Of a stretch of 64,000 nt of DNA, positions 36,105 to 46,071 are shown piece by piece; position 1 is the stretch's first letter, and every line of letters starts with the position of its first letter. A model generated the notes under the pieces. It was given only the letters and a program-made list of their open reading frames with translations, was not told the DNA's origin and ran no database searches. Origin of the DNA: Halobacillus mangrovi (lineage in GTDB: Bacteria; Bacillota; Bacilli; Bacillales; Halobacillaceae); contig NZ_CP020772.1 of assembly GCF_002097535.1 (NCBI RefSeq), forward strand, positions 1,550,001-1,614,000. The letters run 5' to 3'. Both the position numbers and the translations under genes were made by a program.

Positions 36105-37211
36105 ATGGACATAAAAAAAATAGTGCTAAGACATATTAAGCTGCCTCTCACTGTTCCCTTTCGAACCCATCAAGGCACGATAACTGATCGTTCACTCATT
36201 ATCGTAGAAGCACATGATGCTGAAGGGTGGTGTGGGTACGGTGAGGTTACTGCTTTTAGTGAACCATTCTACACGTATGAAACGACGAGTACAGCATGGG
36301 AGATCCTCATTAATTTCATCATTCCTCAAACCCCATTTGGAGAACTTGAACATCCAAGTGATCTCTCGAAAAATTTTCAGTCCGTAAAGGGCCACCCGAT
36401 GGCGAAGGCCGGACTGGAAGGGGCGATTTGGGATCTGTTCAGTAAAAAGCAGAACGTAAGCCTACGGGAATTGATCGGAGGAACAAGCGAAACCGTAAGA
36501 GCAGGAGCTGTGCTCAGCTTATCTGATTCGCTTGAAGAAGATGTGAAAGGGTTGAAAGATAGCGGTTACCAACGCTACAAATTGAAGGTGAACTTAGGGC
36601 AAGAGGAAGAGTTGATCAAGAAAGTTCAGAAGGTTGATGCTGACCTTCCCATAATGATTGATGCCAATGGCATGTATTCAAAGGATGACATCCCTCACCT
36701 CATAGAACTGGATCAGTATGGATTAATGATGATCGAACAGCCTTTTCAAGCCGGAGATTTTTATTTGCATCGAAAACTACAGAAGCAGTTAAAAACACCG
36801 ATTTGCTTGGATGAGTCTGTCATGAGTTTCCATGATGCAAAGCAAGCGCTGGAACTCGAGAGCTGTAAAGTTATTAATGTTAAAATCAGTCGTGTCGGAG
36901 GTCTTTCAGAAGCAATAAAAATCCATGATTATTGTCTTGAAAAAGGGATCCCTGTCTGGTGCGGGGGAATGGTTGAATCAGGGATTTCAAAAGCTCATAA
37001 CTTGGCGTTAGCATCACTTCCGAATTTCACCATTCCTGGCGACCTTTCAAGTTCTTCAAGGTATTTCGAAAAAGATATCATCAAACCAGAAATAGAAGTC
37101 GTGAACGGGATGATTAAGGTTCCCGATCAGCCCGGAATCGGGGTCGAAGTAGACGAGGGTTATTTAAAAGAAGTAACTTTAGATGTGCATCAGGTTCATG
37201 TGTATGGATAA
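36105..37211 (+). CDS. menC: o-Succinylbenzoate synthase (MenC)
   Basis: 368 residues. Enolase superfamily: catalytic lysine pair in RYKLKVNLG (near residue 163), metal ligands in PIMIDANGMY, MMIEQPF and CLDESVMS, and a second Lys in VINVKISRVGG. It dehydrates the MenH product to o-succinylbenzoate. Last gene of the men cluster. Confidence 0.94.
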   Translation: MDIKKIVLRHIKLPLTVPFRTHQGTITDRSLIIVEAHDAEGWCGYGEVTAFSEPFYTYETTSTAWEILINFIIPQTPFGELEHPSDLSKNFQSVKGHPMAKAGLEGAIWDLFSKKQNVSLRELIGGTSETVRAGAVLSLSDSLEEDVKGLKDSGYQRYKLKVNLGQEEELIKKVQKVDADLPIMIDANGMYSKDDIPHLIELDQYGLMMIEQPFQAGDFYLHRKLQKQLKTPICLDESVMSFHDAKQALELESCKVINVKISRVGGLSEAIKIHDYCLEKGIPVWCGGMVESGISKAHNLALASLPNFTIPGDLSSSSRYFEKDIIKPEIEVVNGMIKVPDQPGIGVEVDEGYLKEVTLDVHQVHVYG

Positions 37212-37275
37212 GAAATGGTTCAAGATGTAATAAGCCTTCCTCAATTGCTCAAAATAAGAGCAAGGAGGGACAAGA

Positions 37276-37587
37276 GTGGAAAAGAATAAGTATTACATCA
37301 ATATCGGTACTAGAGAAATTTCAGTCAACCATGATGCGAATAATGACGATTTTATCGTAGAAGCGACAGAAGATGAAATTCTTGCATTGAGAGAAGTTTT
37401 TGATGAAATTGAAAATGCAGACAATAGGTCCTTTTACAGAGCACATATTCCTGCTAAACCTTATCATCAGGATGAAGATAATGATGACTACGATTATGGG
37501 ATGAGAGTAGCATTCAGGAAGATTTATGAACTTGGTGATGAAATGACGAAAAAACATATCACTGAAATGGGAATATTGGAAGATTAA
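37276..37587 (+). CDS. Unknown acidic protein (103 residues)
   Basis: GTG start preceded by CAAGGAGGGA. Strongly acidic with a DEDNDDYDYG stretch in the middle (near residues 68-77). No cysteines, signal or membrane segments. I do not recognise a family. Likely cytoplasmic. Transcribed alone or by read-through from menC; a hairpin follows. Confidence 0.65.
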   Translation: MEKNKYYINIGTREISVNHDANNDDFIVEATEDEILALREVFDEIENADNRSFYRAHIPAKPYHQDEDNDDYDYGMRVAFRKIYELGDEMTKKHITEMGILED

Positions 37588-37589
37588 AC

Positions 37590-37625
37590 AGAGAGCCCCT
37601 TTCTAACATAGAAATGGGCTCTTTG
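37590..37625. terminator. Bidirectional hairpin terminator
   Basis: AGAGCCCCTTTCT pairs with AGAAATGGGCTCT (one mismatch) between convergent genes. Confidence 0.7.
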
Positions 37626-37638
37626 ATTCATCAGTATT

Positions 37639-38475
37639 TTATGATTGAAACAGGCTCTCTGGCCCCTCAATCTCCTTCGCTTTATCTTTCACCTCTTGAG
37701 GAATAGTGATTTCTCCTATCTCATTGAATTTGCTATACTCACCGAACATTTTTTGTTGTATATCCATCTTCTGTCCGCCCTGTTCTAGTGTGTAATCCAT
37801 AGAGATGTTCATGGTCTGAGGGTAATAGCTCTCTTTATCGATGACGAATTCATAATCCATTTTATTGACATTCAGCCCTTGCATCAATTCTTCTGTGATT
37901 TGACCTTCAGGCATTGTTTCTTTTATTGCTTCTTCAAATAAATTTTGAACGTTTTGCCCTTCAGAGCTCAATGTAAGAATGTAGTTGGAACCTTCTGTTT
38001 CGAGATTGAACTCATCGATGTATTCTTTAAGGCTTTCTAGTTGGGAAACAGGGGTCTGTTCTTGTGCAGTCAGGGTATTCAACTGTTCAGTTAACTCTTT
38101 TGGAGCTTTGAACCAGCCTTCTTTAGTAGGCATGGTCATATATAATCCATCTTCCGAGTAGTATTGTTCAATTGTTTGGCCCATTGTTTCAACTGTCTGA
38201 TGGAAAGCCAGCGGTTCCACCTGCATTTCAGAATAGATGGTTGAAGTGATTGGAATTTCTGTAGGTACTGGTGAATTTGTCTTTTCTTCTGAGTTTTTCT
38301 CTCCTGTATTAATGATTTGCTCTGTTTTCATTTTCATAGCGAAGTTCTTTAAGTTCTTAGAAGCCTCAGTTGATTTGGTATAAACTTCTTTAATTTTTTC
38401 ACCTTCTGTACTCGAACATGCACTGATCAATAACATCACCATAAGGATGCTAATCGCAAAGGTCAGTTTTTTCAT
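37639..38475 (-). CDS. Secreted lipoprotein, DUF6612/LppX-like
   Basis: 278 residues with TAAGGAGG before the ATG. Signal peptide and lipobox LLISAC (Cys near 20). The mature part has alternating strands (KNFAMKMKTEQII, SEMQVEPLAFHQTVETMG, EQYYSEDGLYMTMPTKEGWFK, MDYEFVIDKESYYPQTMNISMDYTLEQGG in pieces) as in LolA/LppX-like lipoproteins. Probably anchored outside the membrane; ligand unknown. Confidence 0.8.
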   Translation of the reverse strand: MKKLTFAISILMVMLLISACSSTEGEKIKEVYTKSTEASKNLKNFAMKMKTEQIINTGEKNSEEKTNSPVPTEIPITSTIYSEMQVEPLAFHQTVETMGQTIEQYYSEDGLYMTMPTKEGWFKAPKELTEQLNTLTAQEQTPVSQLESLKEYIDEFNLETEGSNYILTLSSEGQNVQNLFEEAIKETMPEGQITEELMQGLNVNKMDYEFVIDKESYYPQTMNISMDYTLEQGGQKMDIQQKMFGEYSKFNEIGEITIPQEVKDKAKEIEGPESLFQS

Positions 38476-38551
38476 TTATGATCCTCCTTAGCCGGGTTTA
38501 TTATTTATACGAGCTACATAGGGAATGGTTTCAATTTTATGTAAATAATCT

Positions 38552-38574
38552 TTTGTTTACCAAAGGTAAGCAAA
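38552..38574. promoter_or_regulatory. Palindromic operator candidate
   Basis: TTTGTTTACC-AAA-GGTAAGCAAA: ten-base arms with one mismatch, 77 bases upstream of the lipoprotein start and 152 before ytkD. It could be a repressor site for the lipoprotein gene. Confidence 0.3.
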
Positions 38575-38725
38575 AGGAATAATAAAGCTAAATATACTCA
38601 AATTCTTCTTGGACTAGTTTGTATTTATCTTAGCTTATGGTACGATTTAAACAGGTATAAGACCAGGTAAGTAAACCTGTCAGGGAAGTAGTTCCAATAT
38701 AAGCACTAAAGGCAGTTGATCTAGC

Positions 38726-39196
38726 ATGAAAACATTTTATGATTTTTATCATAATCCGGTAAAATTATCTTTTGAAGATCATCCTTTTTCGAAAGCCCCA
38801 AAACATGTATGGGTCATTTGCCGCTATAACAACCAATGGTTGCTCACCAGACATAAAGATCGTGGTATAGAATTTCCTGGCGGCAAGGTAGAGGATGGCG
38901 AAACAGCTGAAAAAGCAGCGGTACGCGAAGTGAAGGAAGAGACAGGCGCTGAAGTTTCTGACTTGCAGTATATTGGTCAGTATTATGTAGAGGGCAAGGG
39001 CGGTAATGTGATCAAAAATGTTTATTTTGCAACTATTTCAGAATTGGCTGAGCAAGAACATTACTTTGAGACCCATGGTCCTGTTTTGTTTCAGCACCTT
39101 CCTAAAGAGATAGCGAAAAATGATCGATTCAGTTTTATGATGAAGGATGAGGTTCTTCCTCAATGTATGAAGCGAATAGAACAAATGGAGTCTTAA
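38726..39196 (+). CDS. ytkD: NUDIX nucleoside triphosphatase YtkD
   Basis: 156 residues. The Nudix box is complete: [24 protein letters not shown] (residues 53-76; written continuously here, its key residues are G53, E63 and the REVKEE core). B. subtilis YtkD hydrolyses (8-oxo-)dGTP and other NTPs. Its place beside pckA is conserved. The ribosome site is weak. CAGGT/ACCTG repeats lie 50-60 bases upstream. Confidence 0.92.
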   Translation: MKTFYDFYHNPVKLSFEDHPFSKAPKHVWVICRYNNQWLLTRHKDRGIEFPGGKVEDGETAEKAAVREVKEETGAEVSDLQYIGQYYVEGKGGNVIKNVYFATISELAEQEHYFETHGPVLFQHLPKEIAKNDRFSFMMKDEVLPQCMKRIEQMES

Positions 39197-39211
39197 TTGG
39201 AAACAAAAAGC

Positions 39212-39252
39212 AAAAGCGCGCGTACGAAATAGTATCGTACGCGCGCTTTTTT
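39212..39252. terminator. Bidirectional terminator, very strong
   Basis: AAAAGCGCGCGTACGA (39212-39227) pairs perfectly with 39235-39250, between convergent ytkD and pckA, followed by T runs. Confidence 0.95.
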
Positions 39253-39278
39253 TTATATGAGGAGATGAGGAAACATAA

Positions 39279-40871
39279 TCAATGCCTGTTATAGGCAGGT
39301 CCAGCCTGTTTGATTTTATCACTGGCATAGACAAAAGTTTTAAAGTTTTCATGGAACTTGTTTGCTAAATCTTTAGCCTGTTCATCATAACGTTCAGGGT
39401 CATCCCAAGTCCTCTTAGGGATAAGGACATCATCAGGAACACCTGGACAATGAGTTGGAATACTCAAGCCAAAGAATGGATCTGTGTAAGTCTCTACGGA
39501 GGTGAGTTCACCTTCTAGCGCTGCCTGAATCATAGAGCGGGTATAAGAAAGCTTCATACGTGAGCCTTCACCATAAGGGCCACCGGTCCACCCAGTGTTA
39601 ACTAGATAAACATCAGCATCAAACTGATCGATCTTATCACCAAGCATTTCTGCATAAGTAGAAGGAGCAAGCGGCAGGAACGGTGAACCGAAACAAGCTG
39701 AAAATGTAGCTTGAGGTTCTGTAATCCCTCGTTCAGTGCCGGCAAGCTTACTTGTATATCCACTGAGGAAATGATACATGGCCTGCTCTTTGGACAATTT
39801 ACTGATTGGCGGAAGTACTCCAGTTGCATCAGCTGTAAGGAAAATGATTGCGTTTGGATGTCCTGCAATGCTTGGACGGATGATATTATCTATATGATCT
39901 ATCGGATAAGCTGCTCTAGTATTTTCGGTCAAACTCGTATCCTCAAAGTCAGGAACATGACTATTTGGTTTTAGAACAACGTTTTCTAAAACTGAACCAA
40001 AATGGATGGCATTAAATATCTGTGGTTCGTTTTCCTCAGATAAATTTATGCATTTCGCATAACAGCCACCTTCAATGTTGAAGATGCCGTAATTAGACCA
40101 GGCGTGTTCATCATCACCAATTAGTCTCCGGTGTGGGTCAGCCGACAATGTTGTTTTACCTGTACCTGAAAGACCGAAGAATAAGGCGACATCACCCTCT
40201 TTTCCAACATTAGCAGAACAATGCATAGGCAATACATTTTTCTGGGGAAGCATAAAGTTCATAACTGAGAAGATTGATTTTTTAATTTCCCCTGCGTATT
40301 CGGTTCCTCCAATTAAAACAATGCGGTGTTTAAACGAAACCATGATAAAAGCTTCTGAATTTGTTCCGTCAACCTCAGGTTCTGCTTTAAACGTCGGTGC
40401 AGATACGACAGTGAATTCTGGGTCTAATCCATCCACTTCATCTTCGGAAGGACGGATGAACATTTGTCGGGCAAACAGGTTATGCCAAGCAAATTCGTTA
40501 ATAACTCTGATTGGAAGCCTGAACTTTTCATCAGCCCCAGCAAACCCTTTAAAGGAAAACAAAGCGTCACGATCTTTCAAGTAATCGAGCACTTTATGGT
40601 AAAGTGTGGTGAAGGTGTCTTCGTCGATGGGCTGATTTACTTTGCCCCAGTCAACTTTATTAGCGGAGACATCATCTTTGACTATGAATTTATCCTTAGG
40701 AGATCGTCCTGTATAAGCTCCAGTCGTGGCCTGGATGGCTCCTTTGTCCGTAAGCGCCCCTTCATGACGCTCTAAGATGTGCTCCACTAATTGAGGTACC
40801 GATAATTGGTGGTGGACATGCTCCTGGGCTAATAAGAGGTTTAAATCTGACATTTGATTAATGGCACTCAT
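39279..40871 (-). CDS. pckA: Phosphoenolpyruvate carboxykinase (ATP)
   Basis: 530 residues. Signature parts: [33 protein letters not shown], the kinase P-loop [18 protein letters not shown] (near residue 240) and [20 protein letters not shown]. It converts oxaloacetate to PEP for gluconeogenesis. A cre-like site lies about 100 bases upstream. Confidence 0.97.
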   Translation of the reverse strand: MSAINQMSDLNLLLAQEHVHHQLSVPQLVEHILERHEGALTDKGAIQATTGAYTGRSPKDKFIVKDDVSANKVDWGKVNQPIDEDTFTTLYHKVLDYLKDRDALFSFKGFAGADEKFRLPIRVINEFAWHNLFARQMFIRPSEDEVDGLDPEFTVVSAPTFKAEPEVDGTNSEAFIMVSFKHRIVLIGGTEYAGEIKKSIFSVMNFMLPQKNVLPMHCSANVGKEGDVALFFGLSGTGKTTLSADPHRRLIGDDEHAWSNYGIFNIEGGCYAKCINLSEENEPQIFNAIHFGSVLENVVLKPNSHVPDFEDTSLTENTRAAYPIDHIDNIIRPSIAGHPNAIIFLTADATGVLPPISKLSKEQAMYHFLSGYTSKLAGTERGITEPQATFSACFGSPFLPLAPSTYAEMLGDKIDQFDADVYLVNTGWTGGPYGEGSRMKLSYTRSMIQAALEGELTSVETYTDPFFGLSIPTHCPGVPDDVLIPKRTWDDPERYDEQAKDLANKFHENFKTFVYASDKIKQAGPAYNRH

Positions 40872-40970
40872 ATGCGTCTACCCGCCTTTTTTAAAAGATT
40901 TCAATAAGCTAAGTACTTAATAATCTGAACATTAGTATAACACATTCATATTAATAATCCATACTGTTTG

Positions 40971-40984
40971 TGAAAATGCTTTCA
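40971..40984. promoter_or_regulatory. cre-like site (CcpA) between pckA and yuxK
   Basis: TGAAAATGCTTTCA matches the palindromic cre consensus TGWAANCGNTNWCA except for T in place of the first central C. It could serve either divergent gene; a gluconeogenic pckA is a plausible target. Confidence 0.4.
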
Positions 40985-41037
40985 ATTTATTTTTACCCTT
41001 TCATTAGGTAAAATAAAAGGTGAAAGGTTGTGATTTA

Positions 41038-41424
41038 ATGAGCAAATCACTTGTGCTATACGATGGGGCTTGTTACTTGTGTAATCAATCAAAGCGTCTG
41101 TTTCAAAGACTAGATTGGTTTAATACAATGGAGTGGATCTCTCTTCAACAATATGAGAAGGTAAATCCTCTATCTAAAAGTAGAAAAAAAGCAATAGTAC
41201 AGGAGTTACACGTACTGCTTCCTTCTGGCGGTGAGAAGAGAGGGTACTTTGCTATTACTTATCTTATGAGGAAATGTCCGATCACGTTTATTCCAGGAGT
41301 ACTTTTTTCTATTCCTGGAAGCAGCATGATTGGAAAACCACTATACGCACTTGTGGCTAGAAGCCGTTATAAACTTTTTAAAAGCAAGTGTAAGAATGGT
41401 ACTTGTTCTTTGCCTAAGGCATAG
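41038..41424 (+). CDS. yuxK: DCC-family thiol-disulfide oxidoreductase-like protein (YuxK, DUF393)
   Basis: 128 residues from ATG 41038, following GAAAGG. The defining motif is at the start: LVLYDGACYLCNQS (D-x-x-C-x-x-C), then FITYLMRKCP-like helices (AITYLMRKCPITFIPG). Thioredoxin-like redox activity is inferred from the motif; no partner known. Divergent from pckA. Confidence 0.87.
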   Translation: MSKSLVLYDGACYLCNQSKRLFQRLDWFNTMEWISLQQYEKVNPLSKSRKKAIVQELHVLLPSGGEKRGYFAITYLMRKCPITFIPGVLFSIPGSSMIGKPLYALVARSRYKLFKSKCKNGTCSLPKA

Positions 41425-41478
41425 GTATTTAATTGACATTAAACATGGTTTTCGATACGATATCCAAGAACGGAAACT

Positions 41479-41592
41479 CTCTTATCCAGAGTCGGTGGAG
41501 GGACAGGCCCTTTGAAGCCCGGCAACCCGTCATTCAAATGACATGGTGCTAACCTGAAGCAAGGAGATCTATCACTCCTTGGACGATAAGAG
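41479..41592 (+). promoter_or_regulatory. SAM riboswitch (S-box) of metK
   Basis: P1: CTCTTATC (41479-41486) pairs with GATAAGAG (41585-41592). Core blocks are CCAGAGTCGGTGGAGGGA, GGCCCTTTGAAGCCCGGCAACC, ATGGTGCTAACCTGAAGCA and TCACTCCTTGG-ACGATAAGAG. SAM binding favours the following terminator and shuts off metK. Confidence 0.96.
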
Positions 41593-41606
41593 CGAAAGGA
41601 AGCAGC

Positions 41607-41640
41607 CCCTTTCCTCTAAGTCAGGAAGGGTTTTTTCTTT
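41607..41640 (+). terminator. S-box terminator
   Basis: CCCTTTCCT pairs with AGGAAGGG (one bulge), followed by six T and a T-rich run. Confidence 0.85.
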
Positions 41641-41805
41641 TATATAAGGAAATGATCCATAAGTGAACTTGATCCTCCTTCGTGCATACTACTGGAGGAC
41701 AAGATATGAAATGAATGAATAAGGAAACTGTTCTACGGTTTCTACACATACTGGTAAAGAGTTCCGTCTAATTCATTGAACTTTCAGAAGGAGGAGTTTT
41801 AGAGA

Positions 41806-43002
41806 ATGCCTGCCAATCGCCGGTTATTCACATCAGAATCTGTTACCGAGGGCCACCCGGATAAAATTTGTGACCAGATTTCTGATGCGATCTTAGACGA
41901 AATTTTAAAAAACGACCCAAATGCGAGGGTTGCGTGTGAAACGACAGTCACTACAGGACTTGTGCTAGTGTCTGGAGAAATCAGTACCAATACCTATGTA
42001 GATATTCCATCTATAGTACGCCAGACCATCAAGGATATTGGCTATACAAGAGCCAAGTATGGTTTTGATGCTGATACGTGTGCAGTTCTTACTGCCATTG
42101 ACGAACAATCCCCAGACATCGCCGGTGGAGTAGATGTTGCCTATGAATCACGTGAAGGGCAAATGAGCGAGGATGAAATCGAGGCAATTGGTGCAGGTGA
42201 CCAGGGGCTTATGTTCGGATTTGCAAACAATGAAACGAAAGAATTGATGCCTTTGCCGATCTCTCTTGCGCATAAGCTTTCCAAACGCTTATCTGATGTT
42301 CGTAATGACGGTACACTCGAGTACTTACGTCCAGACGGGAAAACTCAAGTGACGATTGAATACGATGAAAATGATAAACCGGTTCGCGTTGATACGATTG
42401 TCATTTCAACTCAGCATGCTGAAGAGATTACCCTTGATCAAATTAAAAAAGACATTAAGGCTGAAGTTATTGATCCTGTTGTTCCTTCTTACTTAATTGA
42501 TAATCATACAAAATATTTCATTAACCCTACAGGCCGTTTCGTAATCGGAGGTCCACAAGGGGATGCGGGTCTAACAGGAAGAAAGATCATTGTTGATACC
42601 TACGGTGGATATGCTCGACATGGGGGCGGTGCATTCAGTGGAAAAGATGCAACAAAAGTGGACCGCTCCGCTGCTTATGCTGCGCGTTACGTAGCGAAGA
42701 ACATCGTAGCTGCAGAACTTGCAGATACTGTGGAAGTACAGTTGGCGTACGCTATCGGTGTAGCTCAGCCTGTATCCATTTCTATCAATACGTTCGGTAC
42801 AGGGAAGGTTAGCGAAGAAAGACTTGTTGAAGCAGTCAGAGACATGTTTGACCTGCGTCCAGCAGGAATTATTAAAATGTTGGACCTTCGTCGTCCGATT
42901 TATCGCCAAACAGCTGCGTACGGTCACTTCGGTCGTACCGATGTGGAATTTCCATGGGAGAAGACTGATAAAGCAGAAGAACTTAAAAACCGCTTCAAAT
43001 AA
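41806..43002 (+). CDS. metK: S-adenosylmethionine synthetase (MetK)
   Basis: 398 residues. Signature regions: [32 protein letters not shown], and [19 protein letters not shown]. Makes SAM from methionine and ATP. AGGAGGAG precedes the ATG. Controlled by the S-box upstream. Confidence 0.98.
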   Translation: MPANRRLFTSESVTEGHPDKICDQISDAILDEILKNDPNARVACETTVTTGLVLVSGEISTNTYVDIPSIVRQTIKDIGYTRAKYGFDADTCAVLTAIDEQSPDIAGGVDVAYESREGQMSEDEIEAIGAGDQGLMFGFANNETKELMPLPISLAHKLSKRLSDVRNDGTLEYLRPDGKTQVTIEYDENDKPVRVDTIVISTQHAEEITLDQIKKDIKAEVIDPVVPSYLIDNHTKYFINPTGRFVIGGPQGDAGLTGRKIIVDTYGGYARHGGGAFSGKDATKVDRSAAYAARYVAKNIVAAELADTVEVQLAYAIGVAQPVSISINTFGTGKVSEERLVEAVRDMFDLRPAGIIKMLDLRRPIYRQTAAYGHFGRTDVEFPWEKTDKAEELKNRFK

Positions 43003-43005
43003 AAC

Positions 43006-43037
43006 AAAGCCTCTGAATTCATTTTCAGAGGCTTTTT
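43006..43037. terminator. Terminator after metK
   Basis: AAAGCCTCTGAA pairs with TTCAGAGGCTTT, with T runs; it also serves ytoA from the other side. Confidence 0.88.
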
Positions 43038-43043
43038 AAATGA

Positions 43044-43556
43044 CTAGGTTTGCAGACTTTTATAATATTGTCCTTTTTCAACATACGTTTTACGAATGCG
43101 GTCAAGTTCCTGAATATCCGCTTCATTCAGTTCACGCACAACTTTTGCAGGCCTTCCGAATGCCAGAGTATTTGGCGGAATCACCTTTCCGGGAGGAACT
43201 AAGCTTCCCGCCCCTATAAAAGCTTGCTCACCAATTTCTGCTCCGTCTAGGATAAGTGAGCCCATTCCGATTAGTGCGTTCTTTTTAATGTGGGCAGAAT
43301 GTAATGTCACCTGATGACCGACAGTTACTCCGTCTTCAATGATCAACGGCTGATTAGGGCTTTGGTGAAGCATGCTTAAATCTTGTATATTTACCTCTTT
43401 TCCTATATGTACAGGTGAAACGTCTCCTCTGATCACGGTTTTGAACCACACGCTGGAAAGTTCTCCGATTTTTACATCCCCCGTGATGACGGCATCTTCT
43501 GCAATATAAGCACTCGGATCAATTTGAGGTAGCTCTCCTTTATATTCGCAAATCAT
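43044..43556 (-). CDS. ytoA: Gamma-carbonic anhydrase-like hexapeptide protein (YtoA)
   Basis: 170 residues of left-handed beta-helix repeats (AYIAEDAVITGDVKIGELSSVW and onward). The three metal His are present in SMLHQSP and GVTVGHQVTLHSAHI. A trimeric cytosolic protein of the YrdA/PaaY group; carbonic anhydrase activity is uncertain in this subgroup. AAGGGGG precedes the ATG. Confidence 0.9.
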   Translation of the reverse strand: MICEYKGELPQIDPSAYIAEDAVITGDVKIGELSSVWFKTVIRGDVSPVHIGKEVNIQDLSMLHQSPNQPLIIEDGVTVGHQVTLHSAHIKKNALIGMGSLILDGAEIGEQAFIGAGSLVPPGKVIPPNTLAFGRPAKVVRELNEADIQELDRIRKTYVEKGQYYKSLQT

Positions 43557-43617
43557 TTAGAACCCCCTTATAATATGTGTATAAACAGTATAGCAAATCG
43601 TAAGGAGTCGTGTACGG

Positions 43618-44400
43618 ATGATAAAATTGGTTTCAGAACAGAATCTGGCTACAATAGTGATTGTCCATGGGGCATTTGAACATGCGGGACGCTACGATGA
43701 GCTGGCGGCTCACTTTCAACAAGACGGGTTCAATGTCATTTATGGCGATCTTCCTGGACAAGGAAAGTCGACAGGGAAAAAAGGTCATATCCATAGATTT
43801 GATGAGTATATAAAAACGATTGGGTACTGGATTACTAAAGCAGATGAGTCCAGACCGATCTTCATATTAGGCCACAGTATGGGAGGTATAGCAGTGATTC
43901 GTGCCATGCAAACCTTTCATCCTTTGGTTGATGGTGTCATTCTATCGTCCCCTGCAGCCGGTATTTTGAATGGAGCAGGGAAGCGGATGGAAGCTTTTTC
44001 TCACATTATTAATAGGGTTTGGCCTACCTTAAGGGTGAAAGCCCCTATGAAACCGGAAATGGTTACGAGAAATCAAGAGCTTATCATCAGAGATAAGCAC
44101 GATTCCATGATCTTATCCAAAGTCTCGATTCGCTGGTATAGAGAGTTCAGGAAAGGGATTAAACAATCGTTTCAAGATATTGACCGATTTCCAGATGTGC
44201 CTCTTCTCGTCATGCAGGCAGAGGAAGACTTGATGGTGGATATTGAAAAGACGAAAGAATGGTTTCATAAAGTGTCGTGTAAAGAGAAATGCTATAAACA
44301 GTGGCCCGGGCTTTATCATGAGATTTTTAACGAACCGGAATGGAATACAGTCTATAACTATACAAAAAGTTTTATAAAACTTCACCTGGATAAATCCTGA
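43618..44400 (+). CDS. ytpA: Alpha/beta hydrolase, (lyso)phospholipase YtpA
   Basis: 260 residues. VIVHGAFEHAGRYDEL, GDLPGQGKSTGKKGHI, nucleophile in FILGHSMGGIAVI (Ser near 89), acid in QAEEDLMVD and His in GLYHEIFNE. A monoacylglycerol-lipase-like hydrolase; in B. subtilis YtpA releases a fatty acid from phospholipid to give the antibiotic-like lysophospholipid bacilysocin. Seventeen bases before ytpB, so one operon. Confidence 0.9.
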   Translation: MIKLVSEQNLATIVIVHGAFEHAGRYDELAAHFQQDGFNVIYGDLPGQGKSTGKKGHIHRFDEYIKTIGYWITKADESRPIFILGHSMGGIAVIRAMQTFHPLVDGVILSSPAAGILNGAGKRMEAFSHIINRVWPTLRVKAPMKPEMVTRNQELIIRDKHDSMILSKVSIRWYREFRKGIKQSFQDIDRFPDVPLLVMQAEEDLMVDIEKTKEWFHKVSCKEKCYKQWPGLYHEIFNEPEWNTVYNYTKSFIKLHLDKS

Positions 44401-44416
44401 TATAGGAGGGATCGAT

Positions 44417-45490
44417 TTGACAGCTCATGTTCCACATAATGCCGTGCATCTGATGTATAAAGTATATCGGAGGATTTTCCCTGCTGTACATAAAGAATTG
44501 AATTACTGGATTGAAAAGGCTCAGGCAATTCCCGATGAGGAGCTTCGCTCTCAGGCTTTGGCGAGTATCGAAGGGAAGACTTTTCATTGTGAAGGGGGAG
44601 CTATCTACTCTGTGCTGGCCAAAGACAACTGGGAAGCAGCGATTCGCTTCATTGTTGCTTACCAGACGATAAGCGATTATCTTGATAACCTATGTGATCG
44701 AAGTACTTCTATGGATCCTGAGGATTTCCGTATGCTGCACCAATCCATGACGGATGCTCTCACACCTGGAAACGAAGTCAAAGATTACTATCAACACAGA
44801 GAAGATAATGATGACGGAGGTTATTTAAAAGAGCTCGTCCAAACTTGTCAGAAAGTCTTAAAGACACCTTATTACAGTGTAGTCCAGCATCACACGGTCA
44901 AATTAGGGGCGCTTTATAATGACCTTCAGGTACATAAGCACGTCATCGAAGAAGAAAGAATTCCGAGATTGAAAAGCTGGTTTGAAAACTACCAGTCTGA
45001 GTGGCCTCATTTAGAATGGTATGAATTTTCAGCTTGTACAGGCTCAACATTAGGAATTTTCTGCCTAGTCTCCTATACGTTGGGAGGCACCATGGATGAA
45101 CGACTTGCTGAGCAAGTGGAACGAAGTTATTTTCCGTTTATGCAAGGTCTTCACATTCTCTTAGATTATTATATCGATCAACAAGAAGACGAAGAAGAAG
45201 GGGATCTTAATTTCTGCACCTATTACAATCATGATGGGGAAATGAAAGACCGCTTTAAATATTTTGTAAAACAGACTCATGAAGAAATTCAAAAGCTTCC
45301 TAATACACCTTTTCATCAAATGATTCATGAAGGGCTTGTAGGGATGTACCTTGCCGACAGAAAAGTAGGGAAGTTGAAAAATGCAAGGAGTTTTGTGAAG
45401 GATTTGCTTAAAGTGAGTGGGAAGAAAGCTACATTTTTTTATTACAACACTAAAATGTACCATAAATTAAAGCCTGGAAGACCATTGTAG
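44417..45490 (+). CDS. ytpB: Tetraprenyl-beta-curcumene synthase (YtpB, DUF2600)
   Basis: 357 residues from TTG 44417 with AGGAGGG upstream. The DUF2600 all-helical synthase: ELRSQALASIEGKTFHCEGGAIYSVLA in parts, then the aspartate-rich YQTISDYLDNLCDRS (near residue 97) and LLDYYIDQQEDEEEGDLNF (near 253). It cyclises C35 heptaprenyl diphosphate on the way to sesquarterpenes. Coupled with ytpA as in B. subtilis. Confidence 0.93.
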   Translation: MTAHVPHNAVHLMYKVYRRIFPAVHKELNYWIEKAQAIPDEELRSQALASIEGKTFHCEGGAIYSVLAKDNWEAAIRFIVAYQTISDYLDNLCDRSTSMDPEDFRMLHQSMTDALTPGNEVKDYYQHREDNDDGGYLKELVQTCQKVLKTPYYSVVQHHTVKLGALYNDLQVHKHVIEEERIPRLKSWFENYQSEWPHLEWYEFSACTGSTLGIFCLVSYTLGGTMDERLAEQVERSYFPFMQGLHILLDYYIDQQEDEEEGDLNFCTYYNHDGEMKDRFKYFVKQTHEEIQKLPNTPFHQMIHEGLVGMYLADRKVGKLKNARSFVKDLLKVSGKKATFFYYNTKMYHKLKPGRPL

Positions 45491-45509
45491 GTCCCAGGCT
45501 ACTGTTTTT
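45471..45509 (+). terminator. Terminator after ytpB
   Basis: AGCCTGG pairs with CCAGGCT, inner GACC with GGTC; overlaps the end of mnmM on the other strand. Confidence 0.65.
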
Positions 45510-46071
45510 CGATAGCTAGTATAAACGGTGGATTATTCCTTTGATTAATGAATCCATATTGGAGAACACTGTATGCTTTCTGATCAAGTGAAGTGACGAA
45601 CTTCACGACAGCTTCTCTTTCCACGTCTCCTCCTGAGTGACCATGATAGACGACAAGGACGATCAGGCCGCCCTTTTTCATCATAGTCAGGAGATTTTCA
45701 ACAGAAGAAATAGTTTCGGTTGGTGTTGTGACGACTTGCTTATCACTCCCTGGAAGGTAGCCTAAATTGAAAATGGCTGCCTGAATGTTCGATTGATGCT
45801 CGCTTGGAATGCTCTCTTTTATATGACTGTGTGATTCATGATAGAGGGACACGCGGTGTTCAACAGAGTTTGCTTCCAAGCGTCTAATGGTATTTTGAAT
45901 GGCTTTCTGCTGAACGTCGAATCCGTGAACATGTCCTTCTTCTCCTACAAGCTTAGCGAGGAAGAGGGTATCATGACCATTTCCGCACGTTCCATCTACG
46001 GCAATATCGCCTTTCTTTAATGTTTGTTCCATTAGTGTATGAGAATAATCTAAAATGCGTTGTAAAGTCAT
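45499..46071 (-). CDS. mnmM: tRNA-modifying SAM methyltransferase MnmM (YtqB)
   Basis: 190 residues. SAM loop VDGTCGNGHDTLFLA (residues 23-37), GFDVQQKAI, AIFNLGYLPGSDK and LVVYHGHSGG. YtqB in B. subtilis was reported as MnmM, which methylates nm5s2U at the tRNA wobble base. Convergent with ytpB, overlapping its terminator. Confidence 0.88.
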   Translation of the reverse strand: MTLQRILDYSHTLMEQTLKKGDIAVDGTCGNGHDTLFLAKLVGEEGHVHGFDVQQKAIQNTIRRLEANSVEHRVSLYHESHSHIKESIPSEHQSNIQAAIFNLGYLPGSDKQVVTTPTETISSVENLLTMMKKGGLIVLVVYHGHSGGDVEREAVVKFVTSLDQKAYSVLQYGFINQRNNPPFILAIEKQ

